A stretch of DNA of 64,000 nt, taken from Vandiemenella viatica. Lineage: Eukaryota > Arthropoda > Insecta > Orthoptera > Morabidae. The position numbers and the translations under genes were made by a program. The DNA lies in NCBI GenBank assembly GCA_031002005.1, contig CM061919.1, forward strand, positions 37,599,088 through 37,663,087, in the 5' to 3' direction. The first letter of the stretch is position 1; each line of letters starts with the position of its first letter. The notes below the pieces were generated by a model, which searched no databases, was not told where the DNA came from, and was given only the letters and a program-made list of their open reading frames with translations. This document shows, piece after piece, positions 23,300-35,119 of this stretch.

Positions 23300-23865
23300 G
23301 GGTGTTATGTTGACTGTACCTATAAGTTTCTTTCTCTTGGGACAACGAGATCTTGAAAAGCTCTGATCTACCTCAGCATAACTCACCCTTTCATCCAGAA
23401 TCCGATGATTGGGAGAATCAGAAATGTATATTCAGGGGCCTGGGGTAGTTGCTTTGAAAGAATATGATCAATCATTCTAGATTTTTAAGTTGAAAGTGGT
23501 TGGAGTGATCACGTGTTGTAATTCCATGATTAAAACTCGATTTTTCAAATTGATACGTGACACCTTATGTGGTGTGGCCGAAGTAACTTTTATGGTTAAT
23601 TCTGTTCTAGTCGATCGACACACCTCTTTTATTTGGGTTTGGGACCGGTAACTGCAATCACTGAGGCATGCAATCCATCCAGTAGTAGCAGCAGATTTCC
23701 TCTCATTAATGTTAGTACCTGGGTGACCGATCTTCGCTCGGTATCTTTCAATTTCTGTTCAATATCCAAGATTTCGAGTAAAGTTTGATTAAAGTAAAAG
23801 GCTTGAAGGCTTCCTAGGCGTTTTGAGGTGCACATTTAGCCAAAGAGAAGCTTAACTAACATCAG
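23300..23865. other. no recognised feature
   Basis: No coding or repeat signal supported. The minus-strand frame at 23629-23835 is short and unrecognised. Confidence 0.5.
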
Positions 23866-25260
23866 TAGGCTTACTGGTACCTGAACCTTCTACGTAATGA
23901 GGTTAGAGCCGTTTTCGAGAAACCAAATAAAAAAATTCCTCTTTTTTTTAATCGTGTTAAAAACTTGAAAAGAAAAACGTTATTTACGTATGAAATTTCA
24001 TCCAAATTGCTAGATCCATTTGCGAGACCGCCTCATAAATTGCTTTCAAAGAAAAGTGCTATTATTATGTTAAACAGAAATCTTAATGCCAGTCAGGGAT
24101 TAATTAATGATGCGAGATTTGTGTTAATTCAGGGCATTCTACGAAAACCCTTGATGATGGATTCTTATGTAACTCGACGAGAAAAATTGAAAGTACAAAA
24201 TATTCTTTTTATGTATATATCTCGCTTAGTTCGCGAGATATCATATCGCAAAATTGACGTGGTTGGTTGAAATGTGACCTGGACCAGAAGATAAATTTCG
24301 CCACAGCCAAGTTTGATGATGAATTCGTATGAAACTCGTCGAGACAAATCGAGAATAAAGAATTTATTTTTCTGATACCTCAAGTGAAGAGGTTAGGATT
24401 AGATCCGGTCTGGACCAGAAAAAGAATCCACCAAAAGCACTATGTCTATATGATGGAAATGTACTTTCAATGTTTTATTTTGTTCCTAATGGTTGTTGTC
24501 AGGTTGAAATACAGCATGGACCAGAAGAAACGTCGCCAAAAGCACAAGGAACTATATATATTACTGATTTTTGACATGCTATATCTCGTAAACCAAGCGA
24601 GATATCAAGAACATTTATTCTTTATTTTCGATATATTTCATCGCGTTCTATAAGAATTTGTCATCAGATTGTGACGTCACGGTAATGATCGAACATCATC
24701 AGTGCTAAATTCGTTCACTCCGATAAAACTATGCTCATACCTCGCGTGGTAGTATTTAATGACAAACTAACAACCACTTCTTACGATCAAAAAGTAAACG
24801 ATGATTACTTTATAACTGGTACCGGTAATATTATTTTCAAAGAAGTTTATCACCTCTGATAAAACCAATGATAAGTTTTTAATTATCTTCCTTTTTAAAT
24901 GTTTTACAATTAAACTTGCAATGGTACTATTTCCCAAAGAAGTTTGAATATTATACACGCTATTTCCACGCGTCAGCCAGTATACAAGAACTATTCGTTT
25001 AAATATTCTTTGAAATCAGAGAGAATCTATTTTTAGGCTTTCTGGTACCTGAATTATCTACGAGATGGCGCTAGTGCCGTTTTCGAGATATTAAGTGAAA
25101 AAAATGTCCGTATTTTGGAAACTCGCTTTTTTGTAGGGAAGACAACTATTTAGGTAATCTTAAAAGTCAAAACATTATCTAAATATCAAATTTCATCCAA
25201 ATCGTCATAGCCGTTTCCGAGATCCGAAATATGTATATATATACAAGAATTGCTCGTTTA
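23866..25260 (+). repeat. old duplicated repeat with internal subrepeats
   Basis: A block starting GGCTT-CTGGTACCTGAA, then GCCGTTTTCGAGA, then TCAAATTTCATCCAAAT occurs at 23866-24030 and again at 25036-25240. Between them CTGGACCAGAA recurs at about 24281, 24409 and 24520, along with matched GCGAGATATCA motifs. This looks like an element flanked by two copies of its own part, or a nest of one old family. The related TGGACCAGAA context also appears at 45740. Confidence 0.55.
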
Positions 25261-26051
25261 AAGATATAAGATTTAATATGTCTTCTCCTCCATCAATATT
25301 CTTATCATATAATAATCACCAACAGTGAAGAATTTTAATATTCTCTGCATACCTTTTAGCTTCTAGCCCAAAAATCCAAATCTGTATAAAAAATACTTAG
25401 TGGCATCTTTCTGGCTCCTGTTCTATCATCATTACAGGATCAAGTGAAATATTGCACATATGAGTTTTGTGTCATCCAACTTTCTAGATTTCCTTCACTT
25501 CACTTAAGTGTCATCTCTTCCATTCCTGGCCAGTTTCATTCATATCTATTTCTTATTCCTATAGTTTTTACAAATTTGTTTGTTTCTTACTGAAGCTGTT
25601 TGAGATTGCAGATGAACAGCTATGATTCATCTTGTTTCCTACTTTTTTGTTTGTATTGTTTTCTAATCCCTAATAATTTACTAACACAATAAACAATGAG
25701 GCCTAAAACAGACAAAGCAGTTTCCCACCGCACGGCGGTTGAAATGATGGCCACCCCAACTGTTCACATGAGGTGCCTCGACTGACACGTGGATTGTCGA
25801 TTTGGCATATATAGCTGAATTCTTTGTGAAACAATGGATACTGAAGGCGAGAGTGAAATGGTTCTGTGGTTACTGTTTCGAAGGTGGAACAGGAGAAACA
25901 AAACAACCAATATCAGTGTTTCTGAATGACTCTCATTCACTTTTCCCTGGTAAAATAAAAAAAATTTGAACACAAGTCATAAAAAATATGATTGCCACAT
26001 TCCTTAAAACTAATCAGACACTCAAAGTGTATTTTATGGTTCAATAGTACA
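25261..26051. other. no recognised feature
   Basis: AT-rich sequence; no coding motif. Overlapping short minus-strand frames near 25703-25973 are not recognised. Confidence 0.5.
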
Positions 26052-26062
26052 AATTAATATAA

Positions 26063-26301
26063 TTTTTTTTCGGCTTTACGCCTCGTCGACAGCTAAGGTC
26101 ATTAGAGGCAGGATGGGACTGGGGACAAGGAATGGGGAGGAATTCGGCCATGGCCTTTTTGAAGGAAGCATCCTGGCATTCACCTGGAGTAATTTGGGGA
26201 AACCATGGAAAACCCAAATCTGGATGCCCGGACGGGGATTTAAAACCGCGTCCTCCCGAATGCGAGGCCAGAGCGTTAACCGTTCACCCACCACACTCGG
26301 T
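26063..26301 (-). mobile_element. tRNA-derived SINE, complete
   Basis: The best-preserved member of the family in this window. On the minus strand it begins CCGAGTGTGGTGGGTG, with an A-box-like GAACGGTTAACGCTC, the CCTCGCATTCGGGAGGACGC segment and a degraded B box. It ends GTCGACGAGGCGTAAAGCCG followed by poly-A. Both sides have AATTAATATAA (26052-26062 and 26302-26312), an 11-bp target-site duplication. The order of segments is that of a SINE I know from orthopteroid insects; this is from memory. Confidence 0.9.
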
Positions 26302-26574
26302 AATTAATATAAAAGGTTTGGTAGTCGATCAATAGAAAAATATTAAATTTCAAAGTTGAAAAAGTGTATTATTACAAGAATATTAAATCAGGATATAATT
26401 ACAAGTAAAAAATAAAAAATTAAATTCAAATTTTCATTATTTATGTAATTGTATACAATTTGAACACTAAAACGTAATGTTACAAAAAATTATTTTTAAT
26501 TCTAATCTTGTAGAAGTATGAACAGGCAGTGTATGTATTTAAGGGAATGTTCTAGCATCTCTGACCATACATGT

Positions 26575-27885
26575 TGGCAAAAGAGAGTATCTTGGTGGGT
26601 GGCAAGAAAAAATATATGGTGGAAAAAGCAAAAGGAAGTATCTCGCTATATTTGCTAACGGTAAACTGTGAATCTTATATATATATATATATATATATAC
26701 GTGTGTTTTCCTATATTTCACTTTTCAGCCACCACTACCTAGCACAGATCACTGGTCTTTGTGTGTGGAAACAGCATGGAGTTTTCTCTCGTGCACAACG
26801 TTGGCCTAACGTTGATAAGTATAGGGATGTGGGAGATATGATGGTTCAAAGTGGTTGATGCAGGGTATTTTCGTATTTCGACCAAAGACATGTCTCTCGC
26901 TATATGTCATTGTGCTGCCACAACTACATAGTGTAAACCATTGGTGTTTATGTGTGGTAGTGGTATCGTGTCTCCTATCGTGTACTATGGTGGTTAGATG
27001 TCGGTAGCTATGGGGATGTGGGAGATATGGTGGTTAAAAATGGTCGACCTGCGGCACTTTCATATTTCTACCAAAAACGTATGTGTCATGGTGTATCACT
27101 TTTCAGTCAAAACTATCTAGCGCAGATCACTGGTGTTTGTGAGTGGTAGTAGCACAGAGTCACCTGTCGATCACAACGTTGGTCGAATTTCGGTAACTGT
27201 GGTAGTGTGGGAGATATGATGGTTGAAATTGGTCGATCAAGGGTATTTTCGTATTTCGACCAAAGACATGTCACTCTACTGCCACAACTACATAGCATAG
27301 ACCATTGGTGTTTGTGTGTGGTAGTGGTACTGTGTCTTCTATCATGTACTATGGTGGTTAGATGTCGGAAGCTATTGGGGTGTGGGAGATATGGTGGTTG
27401 AAAGAGGCCAATCAAAGGTATTTTCGTATTTTGACCAAAGAAATGTATCTCTGTATATGTCATTCTGCTGCCACAACTACATGGCATAAACCAATGGTGT
27501 TTGTGTGTGGTAGTATGGTGGTTGAAAGTGGTCAACCTACGGCACTTTCATATTTCTACCAAAAACATATGTGTCATGGTGTATCACTTTTCAGCCAAAA
27601 CTATCTAGCATAGATCGCTGGTGTTTGTGTGGGGTAGTAGCACTGAGACACCCGTCGACCAAAACGTTAGCCGATTTTCGGTAACTGTGGTAGTGTGGGA
27701 GATATGGTGGTTGAAATTGATTGATCAAGGGTATTTTTGTATTTCAATCAAAGACATGTGTGTCCGCATGTTTAACTTTGCTGCCTGAACTACATAACAC
27801 AGATGACTGGCGTTTGTGTGTGGTAATAGCATCAAGTCTCCCATCGTGCACTATGGTGGTTAGATGTCGGTAACTGTCAATCCAA
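26575..27885 (+). repeat. tandem array of ~187-bp units
   Basis: GTGGGAGATATGRTGGTT recurs near 26827, 27018, 27207, 27382 and 27696 (spacing about 190, 190, 175 and then 314, a place where part of a unit is lost). Alternate units look more alike (CGTATTTCGACCAAAGACATG against CATATTTCTACCAAAAACAT), suggesting a two-unit higher-order repeat of about 375 bp. An (AT)n microsatellite at about 26677-26698 lies in the first unit. The array spans about seven units. Confidence 0.9.
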
Positions 27886-28785
27886 ATTCTTTACAAACAT
27901 GAACGAAGTCATAGGTACCAGATAGTTAATGTAAAAAGTTTAATGTACAGTAATTGTGTGAGAAAAGTAAATGATGTAAAATTGTGAACTGGCAAGTGTT
28001 TGTGTTAATAAAAGAAAGGGAAGCATTTTCAGTGAAAGATCAGTAATAAACAATTTAGTGAATCAGAAGTTGTGTGTTTTGTTGAAATGATTTTTCCTTC
28101 TCTAGCTAAATTTCCTTCGAGTTAGATGAAATGTTGTACATACTGCCCCAAGAAGAAGAGGACTGAAGCTATGTATATTCAGAACCAGTACAAAATTAAG
28201 AGAGGCGTAAAATAAAAAAGAATATACAATTACAAGCTGTGCCCGCATTTACTTAGGAGTGGGTATGAATTTAAAATATATCTAGGCTGGTTTGAAGTTT
28301 ACAGAGGGAACACTGGAATTCAGAGATTTAAATGAAAAATGCTTTTATCATATATTTCTGGTTATAACAATAAACCATGTAAGTTAACTATAGCATTTGC
28401 TCAGTTCAGGTAAAGCACTAGATTTATTCTTTCACTTTCAACATAAAACCCCAGTGAGGTCACCAACCAACAATTATCCTGAAACCAGACTTTTTCTCCT
28501 GTAGCTTGCAGAGTCCGTTGGAAGAGAAGCATTCCATAGAAGTTCACTGAAGTCATAATTTGCATGTCTACAAAAATAACCAACCACTTTCAACTGTCCT
28601 CTCACAACTACATAGAACAAACTATAGTTATCTTTGTACATACCATAGAAACATTTGCAACTCTCTCGTATCATTTCTGTTGTACTGCTACAACCAGTTT
28701 TTATGTGATTTTGTAATGCAAAAAACAGTGAATAGCACAAAAGCACACAGAAAAACAGAAAGGCTCTCTCCTTGTCCCTTCCCAC
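27886..28785. other. no recognised feature
   Basis: AT-rich sequence between the array and the Penelope-like element. Short frames on both strands overlap each other and show no motif. Confidence 0.5.
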
Positions 28786-28789
28786 CCCT

Positions 28790-30370
28790 CAAAATCAACG
28801 CACACCTACCTTGTACCTTCTCCCCAAGATCACAAGGCTGGCAATCTGGGACGATCTATAGTTGCGGCCTATGGTCCCCCCCCCCTCCCCCCCGAACGGA
28901 TTTCAGCCATGGTGGATCAACACCTCCAACCCTTTGTGAAGAACCTTCCTTCTTACATCAAATACACGCCACATTTTTTGGAGCGTCTGTCAAAAGTCCC
29001 CAGACTCCATCCTTGTTTCCATTGATGTAACCCCCTTGTACACCAATATTCCCCACCTTGAAGGCCTCAGTTCCCTTCAACACTTCCTGGATATGCGCCC
29101 TCCAAACAGTCTTCCCAGAACATCCTTTCTCATATCCCTAGCCAACTTTATCCTCTCCAAAAACTATTTCTCCTTCAACTCCCAGATTTATCACCAGATA
29201 CGCGACACTGCCATGGGTACCCGCATGGCCCCGTCCTATGCCAACCTCTTCCTGGGCCATCTGGAAAATATTTTTCTGAAGAACTGCCCCCTCAGTCCCC
29301 TCAGTCAGTTCAGATACATAGATGATATATTTATGATCTGGACCCACGGGGAGGACCACCTCCTAGACTTCCTCAACTCACTAAATGACAATCACTCCAT
29401 CAATTTCACATGGTCATATTTCCACACCTGTATCACCTTCCTTGACGTAGATATCACTCAACAACAGGGGGGGCCTCCTTATCTCAGTACACTTCAAACC
29501 AACCAATTTACAACAATACCTACACTTTGACAGTTGTCACCCTCTCCACATCAAACGTTCCCTCCCATACAGCCTTGCAATCCATGGCAGACGCATCTTT
29601 TCTGATCACGAATCAATCTCGAGTTACTCCCAAAAACTATCCCAAGCCCTTGTTTCCCGCCAATACCCCAATGATCTCGTGGAAAAACAAATATCCCGTG
29701 CCATCACCCACAACCCTTGTTCTGTACCTCCTAAAACTGACAGTGGACCAACACTTGTCACCCAGTTCTTTCCTGGCCTGTAATCTGTCAACCAGATACT
29801 CTGCCGTGGGCATGATTTCCTACATTCCTTCCTTGAAATGTGTCTCCTCCTTCCCAAAATCCTACCGACTGCTCCCCGCACTTGCTTCAGCAGACCACCC
29901 AATCTGTATAACATCTTGGTCCACAAGTATTTACCTGCCGACTCTCCTAGACCTCCATAGGGATCTTTTCCTTGTAACAGACCCCGCTGCAAAACTTGTA
30001 GCATGCACCCTGCCAACACTATTTACTCTAACCCTGTCACAGGTGAATCTTTCCCTATAATTGGACATGCTACATGTGCTACCGCTCACCTTATTTACTA
30101 ACTCACCTGCCTCCACTGCACTGCCTCTTACATTGGTCTCACCACTCAACAACTATCCTACAGGATGAATGGCCAGAGGCAAACAGTTTATACTTCCAAC
30201 CCAGACCATCCAGTGGCAATTCATGCGAACTTCCATAATTCGAACAACCTCAACACCTGTTTCACAGTTAGAGCTATTAAAGAGTTTTTTCTAATACCAC
30301 CACCCCTTCAGAACTCCACAGATGGGAACTCGCCTACAAACATATCCTTGACACCAGACACACCCCTGGC
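28790..30370 (+). pseudogene. Penelope-type reverse transcriptase with GIY-YIG endonuclease, broken
   Basis: The order is that of Penelope proteins: TLYLLPKITRL (28800), MVDQHLQPFVKNLPSYIK (28909), then VSIDVTPLYTNIPHLEG (motif A, Asp near 29020), TAMGTRMAPSYANLFLGHLE (motif B), and FRYIDDIFMIW (motif C, both Asp kept, near 29320). The thumb reads FLDVDIT. The C-terminal part (30000-30250) has RCKTCSM, an AHLIYxLTC stretch and SYIGLTT, in which YIG of the nuclease survives, then NGQRQTVYTSNPDHPVA. At least three frameshifts plus stops separate these pieces. The RT and single-strand nuclease would together drive target-primed insertion. It is not close to the copy at 32032. Confidence 0.8.
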
Positions 30371-31400
30371 CTAACCCTACGTTAAACCTGACACTTGCCA
30401 TCTCTCATTTCATTTTACAGTCAGTTACTTATATATGTATATTTCATCTATATACATATATATGTTTCTATCTCCATTTATTTTCATCTATAACCAATCT
30501 AAATAAAATTATAACTTTTTGAATTATGCTTCACAAAGATTATTTTGTTTTGTTTCACTTTTATCGCTGGTCAAGACTATCCCCCCTTTCCTGGCAATTC
30601 TACGACCACCAAGTGTTTTCCACCTGTGCTTCATTCATGTGGCGAGTTGGGATGTGACCACATCTTTCCCCCTGCCATATGTCTCGCCTCTCACATGACT
30701 AAGACTTATGTCGAAATATTGGGCAATTTGTTTATGTTTTTGTGTTTTTACGTGTTCGTCTCGCCCTCCTGCCTTCATCTATGGCAAGTGACGGTTATCT
30801 GTTTATTTTTCCTGTCCTATCTTATTTTCAGTGCCTGGCTGCAATTTCTTTGTTTCCATTATCCAATATATATATTATTAGCATATTATTTTACTCTTCA
30901 ACCTTCAAGAGATTAGTTTTGACATTTATCTATGCTCGGATATTAGCTCTGAATCACTGCCCCTCTACTTGTCCTGTGTTTGAATTTACCCCCACCATTT
31001 TCCTGGCCAACAGTCTTTCTGTAAGACAGTGTCCTACAACACCCACCTCCCATAATGTTCTCCTGTTGACAAAGGACTCATCCACAAAAATTTCTGTAAC
31101 ATTTGTGTTTATGTCTTTTCTGTGTGTTTGTGCCCCATATCTATCATCTGAAGGTAAGTGGTGGCTCATTTCCCTGTCCTAATTCCTTTATATATATATT
31201 GTCTTTTCTGAGAAAAATCAGTCATTTGATAAACTTCGCCATGTGCACACCTCCCAAACCACAAATCCCATTTTCTAAAACATGAATAAGATGTAAAACC
31301 GAAATATTGTATGTGTTTTTGTTCATCATGAATGTTCTTCACGCATCGCAGCCTTCAACTTTGGTGAGTGATGAGTCATTTTCCCTATCCTTTGTTATTT
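28790..31400 (+). mobile_element. Penelope-like element, lineage C
   Basis: It comprises a broken RT plus GIY-YIG reading frame (28790-30370) and about 1 kb of 3' sequence. The 3' part has landmarks CACACCTCCCAAACC, AAAACCGAAATATTG and TTTGGTGAGTGATGAGTCA, which recur around the mariner at 59755-61250. That shared end shows the tail belongs to the element. The right limit near 31400 is set by where the second copy stops matching. Confidence 0.75.
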
Positions 31401-31552
31401 ATAGAACCTATATCATAGCACAGACTGCAGACCACTCCATGGTAATGACAAAAAACCTGCAATTCCAAAGAAAATCCATTCAACGAAAAACAACCATTGC
31501 AAAATTAAGTTTAAAATCCCAGTTAATCATGATAATGCTATACACAAACAGT

Positions 31553-32068
31553 TCTTGGCTGAAGTTAAAGAGAAATGTAATATTTGATGGCGAAGCTTCT
31601 GCATCTTCAAGGTAAACCGCGGTGTGAGACAGAGCTGTGTTTTGGTGCCCGCACTCTTTTGGATTTTCTTCTATGATCTGCTCCTACTAGCTTTCAAAAA
31701 TTGTGACGTTGGCCTATACCTGCATACAAGGAGTAATGGTAAACTTTTTAGTATAAGTTTATCAGCCTAATTTATTGACCTAATTGCACTTAAACTTCTC
31801 TAAACTGACAATGCTTTTGTTGCTAATACCAAAGATGAGCTTCAGAAGGTGGTCACCAGAGTTGGTCATTCATGTTATCCACCATTGATGAGTGTCAAGA
31901 AGACTACAGACAATTTACCGAAAATATCATTAGATGGCACCACTCTTCAAGTCATCAAATATTTCTGCTATCAAGGCTTCATCACTACAGCGAAACAGTC
32001 CGATCAGAAGGAGATTGACACATGAGCCACAATGACCTCTGGGAAGCTGTACACATGTCTGGAGAGCA
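31553..32068 (+). pseudogene. LINE fragment, same family as 46813-48540
   Basis: Shares ATATTTGATGGCGAAGCTTC, ACCGCGGTGTGAGACAG, CACTCTTTTGGATTTT and later AAGCTGTACACATGTCTGGA with 47111-47900 on the same strand. It is RT sequence with many stops. It ends about 32068, where Penelope sequence begins, so the Penelope element inserted into it or was joined to it. The first 13 codons of the frame at 32032 come from this LINE. Confidence 0.75.
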
Positions 32069-33753
32069 AACAAGCAATGCGGAAAAACACAGGCATTATT
32101 GTCTTACCGGCAGACAAAGGTAACGCTTCTGTAGTGCTTACTATGGAAGATTATCGTCGAAAGGTGGAAAAACTCCTGAAAGACACATCCTATCGCAAGA
32201 TTGCACGGGATCCTACCAACGCCGTGGTGAGAAAAACGACAGCTCTTCTTAAGAACTCAGGGCTGCCAGAAGACACAGTTAAACAACTACTACCCCGGGC
32301 TGCTGTTCCTCCAAGGCTCTATGGACTCCCCAAGATCCATAAAGAGGGTACCCCATTGCGGCCAATAGTAAGTACCATCAGATCAGCTACATATTTGCTT
32401 GCCCGATATCTAACTGGGCTACTGACACCATTAGTTGGTAAAGGTCCTCATCACGTGACCAACTCTGCAAGATTTATAGACGTTATCAAAGAACTCCATC
32501 TGCAGCAACATGATTTATTAGTGAGTTTCGATGTGGTGTCACTGTTCACTAGGGTCCCTCTCACTGACACTCTGTGTCTACTGGAACAGCACTTTGAGCC
32601 TGCCATATTGGAGTTATTCCGGCACACACTCCAATCCTCGTATTTCTTGTATGACGGGGAGTATTACGAACAGGTTGATGGAGTGGCCATGGGCAGTCCT
32701 TTATCGCCAGTTATTGCTGATTTCTTCATGGAGAACTTTGAAGACAAGGCACTAGCAAGCGCTCCTATGAAGCCCACCGCTTTCTTCCGATACGTAGATG
32801 ATACCTTTGTGGTATGGCAACACGGCAGAGACAACCTTGAAGCCTTTCTCCATCATCTTAACAGCAGAAACGAAAACATCAAGTTTACGATGGAGGTGGA
32901 AGAAGAAGGCCGGCTGCCTTTCTTAGACATTCTAATAGAAAGGAAACCTGACGGGTCTCTGGGACATTCTGTGTACAGAAAACCTACGCACACAGACCTA
33001 TACCTGAACGCGCGTAGCCATCACCATCCGGCACAGCGCAAGACGGTACTCAGCACGCTTGTACATAGGGCGCGAGCGATATGCGATTCGGATAGTCTAC
33101 CCGATGAATTGAGTCATCTGCGTCAGACCTTTCGACGCAACGGGTACACTGATTATCAGATAAGACAGGCATTCCGAGAGCCGACACGTAGTATCAACAA
33201 CACCAAGAAAGAGCCACCTGATCGTCTCGCCTTCTTGCCGTACTCTGGCGCCACAACGTCCAAGATAGGACGGATTCTAGCAAAAAGTGGAATCAAGACC
33301 ATTTTCCTGCCACCACCGAAGGTGAAGAACATCTTGCGCTCCCCCAAGGATGACCTTGTTTTGCGGACACCTGGGGTATATAGCATTAGTTGCGAGTGTG
33401 GAAAGAGCTACATTGGCCAGACGGTGCGGTGTGTTCACCAACGTTGCCTAGAACATGCACGACACGTTCGTCTGGGGCAGAAAGAAAAGTCTGCGGTGGC
33501 GGAACACAGTCTAGAACATGGCCATGGTTTTGATTTCGAAAATACCAGAGTACTGGCGCATACTGGTAGCTTCTGGAATAGCATCCTTACAGAAGCAGTA
33601 GAAATTCGTCTCGCGTCTAACCTCGTCAACCGCGACAGCGGGTACCAGCTGAGTGAAGCCTGGACGCCAATCATCAATACTATACGTCGACAGCGCGACC
33701 GAGACGCATTACACGGCGCGTCCAGATCAACGGAAAGTTCGGTAGTAACATAA
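32032..33753 (+). CDS. Penelope-type reverse transcriptase with intact GIY-YIG nuclease domain
   Basis: A 573-residue frame with no stop. Residues 1-13 are LINE-derived; Penelope homology starts at about NTGIIVLPADKGNASVV. Then come RLYGLPKIHKEGTPLRPIVS, motif A VSFDVVSLFTRVP (Asp 167), motif B GVAMGSPLSPVIADFFME, motif C FFRYVDDTFVVW (Asp 256 and 257), and LPFLDILIERK. The C-terminal GIY-YIG domain has GVY at 448-450, C-x-C at 454-456, YIG at 460-462, Arg 471 and a candidate metal-binding Glu in TEAVEIRL (521 or 524), then NRDSGYQLSEAW near the end. The RT copies RNA and the nuclease nicks the target. All catalytic residues I can check are present, so this is the best-preserved enzyme in the window. 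The ATG used is not the native start. Confidence 0.85.
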   Translation: MTSGKLYTCLESKQAMRKNTGIIVLPADKGNASVVLTMEDYRRKVEKLLKDTSYRKIARDPTNAVVRKTTALLKNSGLPEDTVKQLLPRAAVPPRLYGLPKIHKEGTPLRPIVSTIRSATYLLARYLTGLLTPLVGKGPHHVTNSARFIDVIKELHLQQHDLLVSFDVVSLFTRVPLTDTLCLLEQHFEPAILELFRHTLQSSYFLYDGEYYEQVDGVAMGSPLSPVIADFFMENFEDKALASAPMKPTAFFRYVDDTFVVWQHGRDNLEAFLHHLNSRNENIKFTMEVEEEGRLPFLDILIERKPDGSLGHSVYRKPTHTDLYLNARSHHHPAQRKTVLSTLVHRARAICDSDSLPDELSHLRQTFRRNGYTDYQIRQAFREPTRSINNTKKEPPDRLAFLPYSGATTSKIGRILAKSGIKTIFLPPPKVKNILRSPKDDLVLRTPGVYSISCECGKSYIGQTVRCVHQRCLEHARHVRLGQKEKSAVAEHSLEHGHGFDFENTRVLAHTGSFWNSILTEAVEIRLASNLVNRDSGYQLSEAWTPIINTIRRQRDRDALHGASRSTESSVVT

Positions 33754-34345
33754 GCGAGCAATTTGTTGCTCTGGCATTAATGATCAGCTTATGGGTAAGT
33801 TTTTGCCTTCTGACTTTTTCCTTCTACCGAACGATGAGTTACTACGAGGCAGGACACCGGCTACCATTGGTTACAAATCTGACCAATCACGTGGAAGCAT
33901 GGCTCAATATGAGGCCCGCAATGGATTCGTGTTGACCCATCAGTTAGACAAACAATTTATCGTGAAGGCTTTGTTTTCAGATATCTTCTTCGAAGGAGCG
34001 GTGATTTTAAGCCCATCCGCTATATGTCATGTGAAAAAGGACATCAAATCTAGCCGTAACTCCACCTTGGCATCGATTCAAGCCGCATCGAGATTTGACC
34101 CCTGCTACGACTGGTTCCACAGCCGACCAATCAGAGGTTAGCAGCGGGAATCTGGTCTAGCTCAGCAGCTTCGCATGTTCCTGACCTCACTTCACCGGAA
34201 GATGGCGCCAACGATTCAGAGTGCCGAAATATTGTGTGACTATTATAACACTTCTATAACTCGGCTAGTCACCCGAGAGCATTACTTGTATTGTCAACGC
34301 CGAGAAAGACTTCGTAATTATATATTCAAATACCTTTAAAAAAAA
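32069..34345 (+). mobile_element. Penelope-like element, lineage A, young 5'-truncated copy
   Basis: Coding part to 33753, then about 590 bp of 3' sequence with CGGAAGATGGCGCCAACG, GAAATATTGTGTGACTAT and ACTCGGCTAGTCACCCGAGA, the sort of 3' end seen in Penelope elements. Copy B at 37890 ends with the related CTCGGCTAGTTTCTCGAGA. Copy B also shows that about 200 codons of the N-terminus (LSRGLNFAPALKS and onward) are missing here. Confidence 0.8.
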
Positions 34346-34459
34346 TTAAAAATTTTCTCCCAAAAAGGACCTGTGCTAAATGTACTATACGCATTATCAA
34401 ATTTGCTGCCAATTGCAGAAGCATCGTCTGCCTCACTGCCAGTTTCGCTGATGCCACTT

Positions 34460-34640
34460 CAAACCCGACCATCTCAACAAGGATTGGTTAACTTGTTGGT
34501 GGAGGGAACAGTTGAAGGTAAGAACTGTAGACAGAGATCAGAATATTTGAAGCAGATAATTGAGAACGTGGGTTAAGATGAAAAGGCTAATGCAAGAAAG
34601 GAAGGGATGGAGGATTACATCAAACCAGTTGTTCCAATAC
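34460..34640 (+). pseudogene. LINE 3' end fragment
   Basis: Frame ending GLVNLLVEGTVEGKNC then RQRSEYLKQIIENVG, the C-terminus of the LINE family found at 44965 (minus) and 35120 (plus). It matches 35310-35450 almost base for base, so the two are a recent local duplication or two inserts of the same source. Confidence 0.75.
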
Positions 34641-35119
34641 AAACCAAAACCCCAACAGATGTACAAGAACCATCTGCATATATGCCAGTTTTATAACAAT
34701 CTGATGAAGAACCACAAAAAGAAAATTGTACATAATCATGTGAGAAACAGAAAAATATAAGAAAACAGGCAGACACAATGAAGGAAAAGACAATGTGTCT
34801 ACCAAAGGCGAAACAATTCCAGCTAAGGTTTTAGAAACCCTTAACCAGTGCAACACTTTTACAGGAGATCAGCGTAAACTAATTCATTCAGAATTTTGGA
34901 AATTGAGAAGCAAAAATCATTAGATACTGTGTACAAATAGAGAAATTGAAGTATTCAGTTAATAAGAAAAAAATTATTACAGTATTAATATTAAATACTA
35001 AACGTGTATGTAAAGCCTTTTTTCTGAAAACGTTAACTATTTCTAATAGACGATTTACCCATGCAGCTTTCACTAAAACTTCAGTCAAAGGACCTCCAAT
35101 ATGTGACAAACGTAGCAAA

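Noticed and set aside
26575..27885. CRISPR-like array
   Set aside because: Units are about 187 bp, head to tail without unique spacers, in nuclear insect-like DNA; this is a satellite-type array.
29624..30152. Minus-strand frames opposite Penelope C
   Set aside because: Antisense of the RT/GIY-YIG region; no domain of their own.
33791..34141. 116-residue plus-strand frame after the Penelope gene
   Set aside because: It lies in the element's 3' noncoding part and shows no motif; copy B has nothing similar kept.
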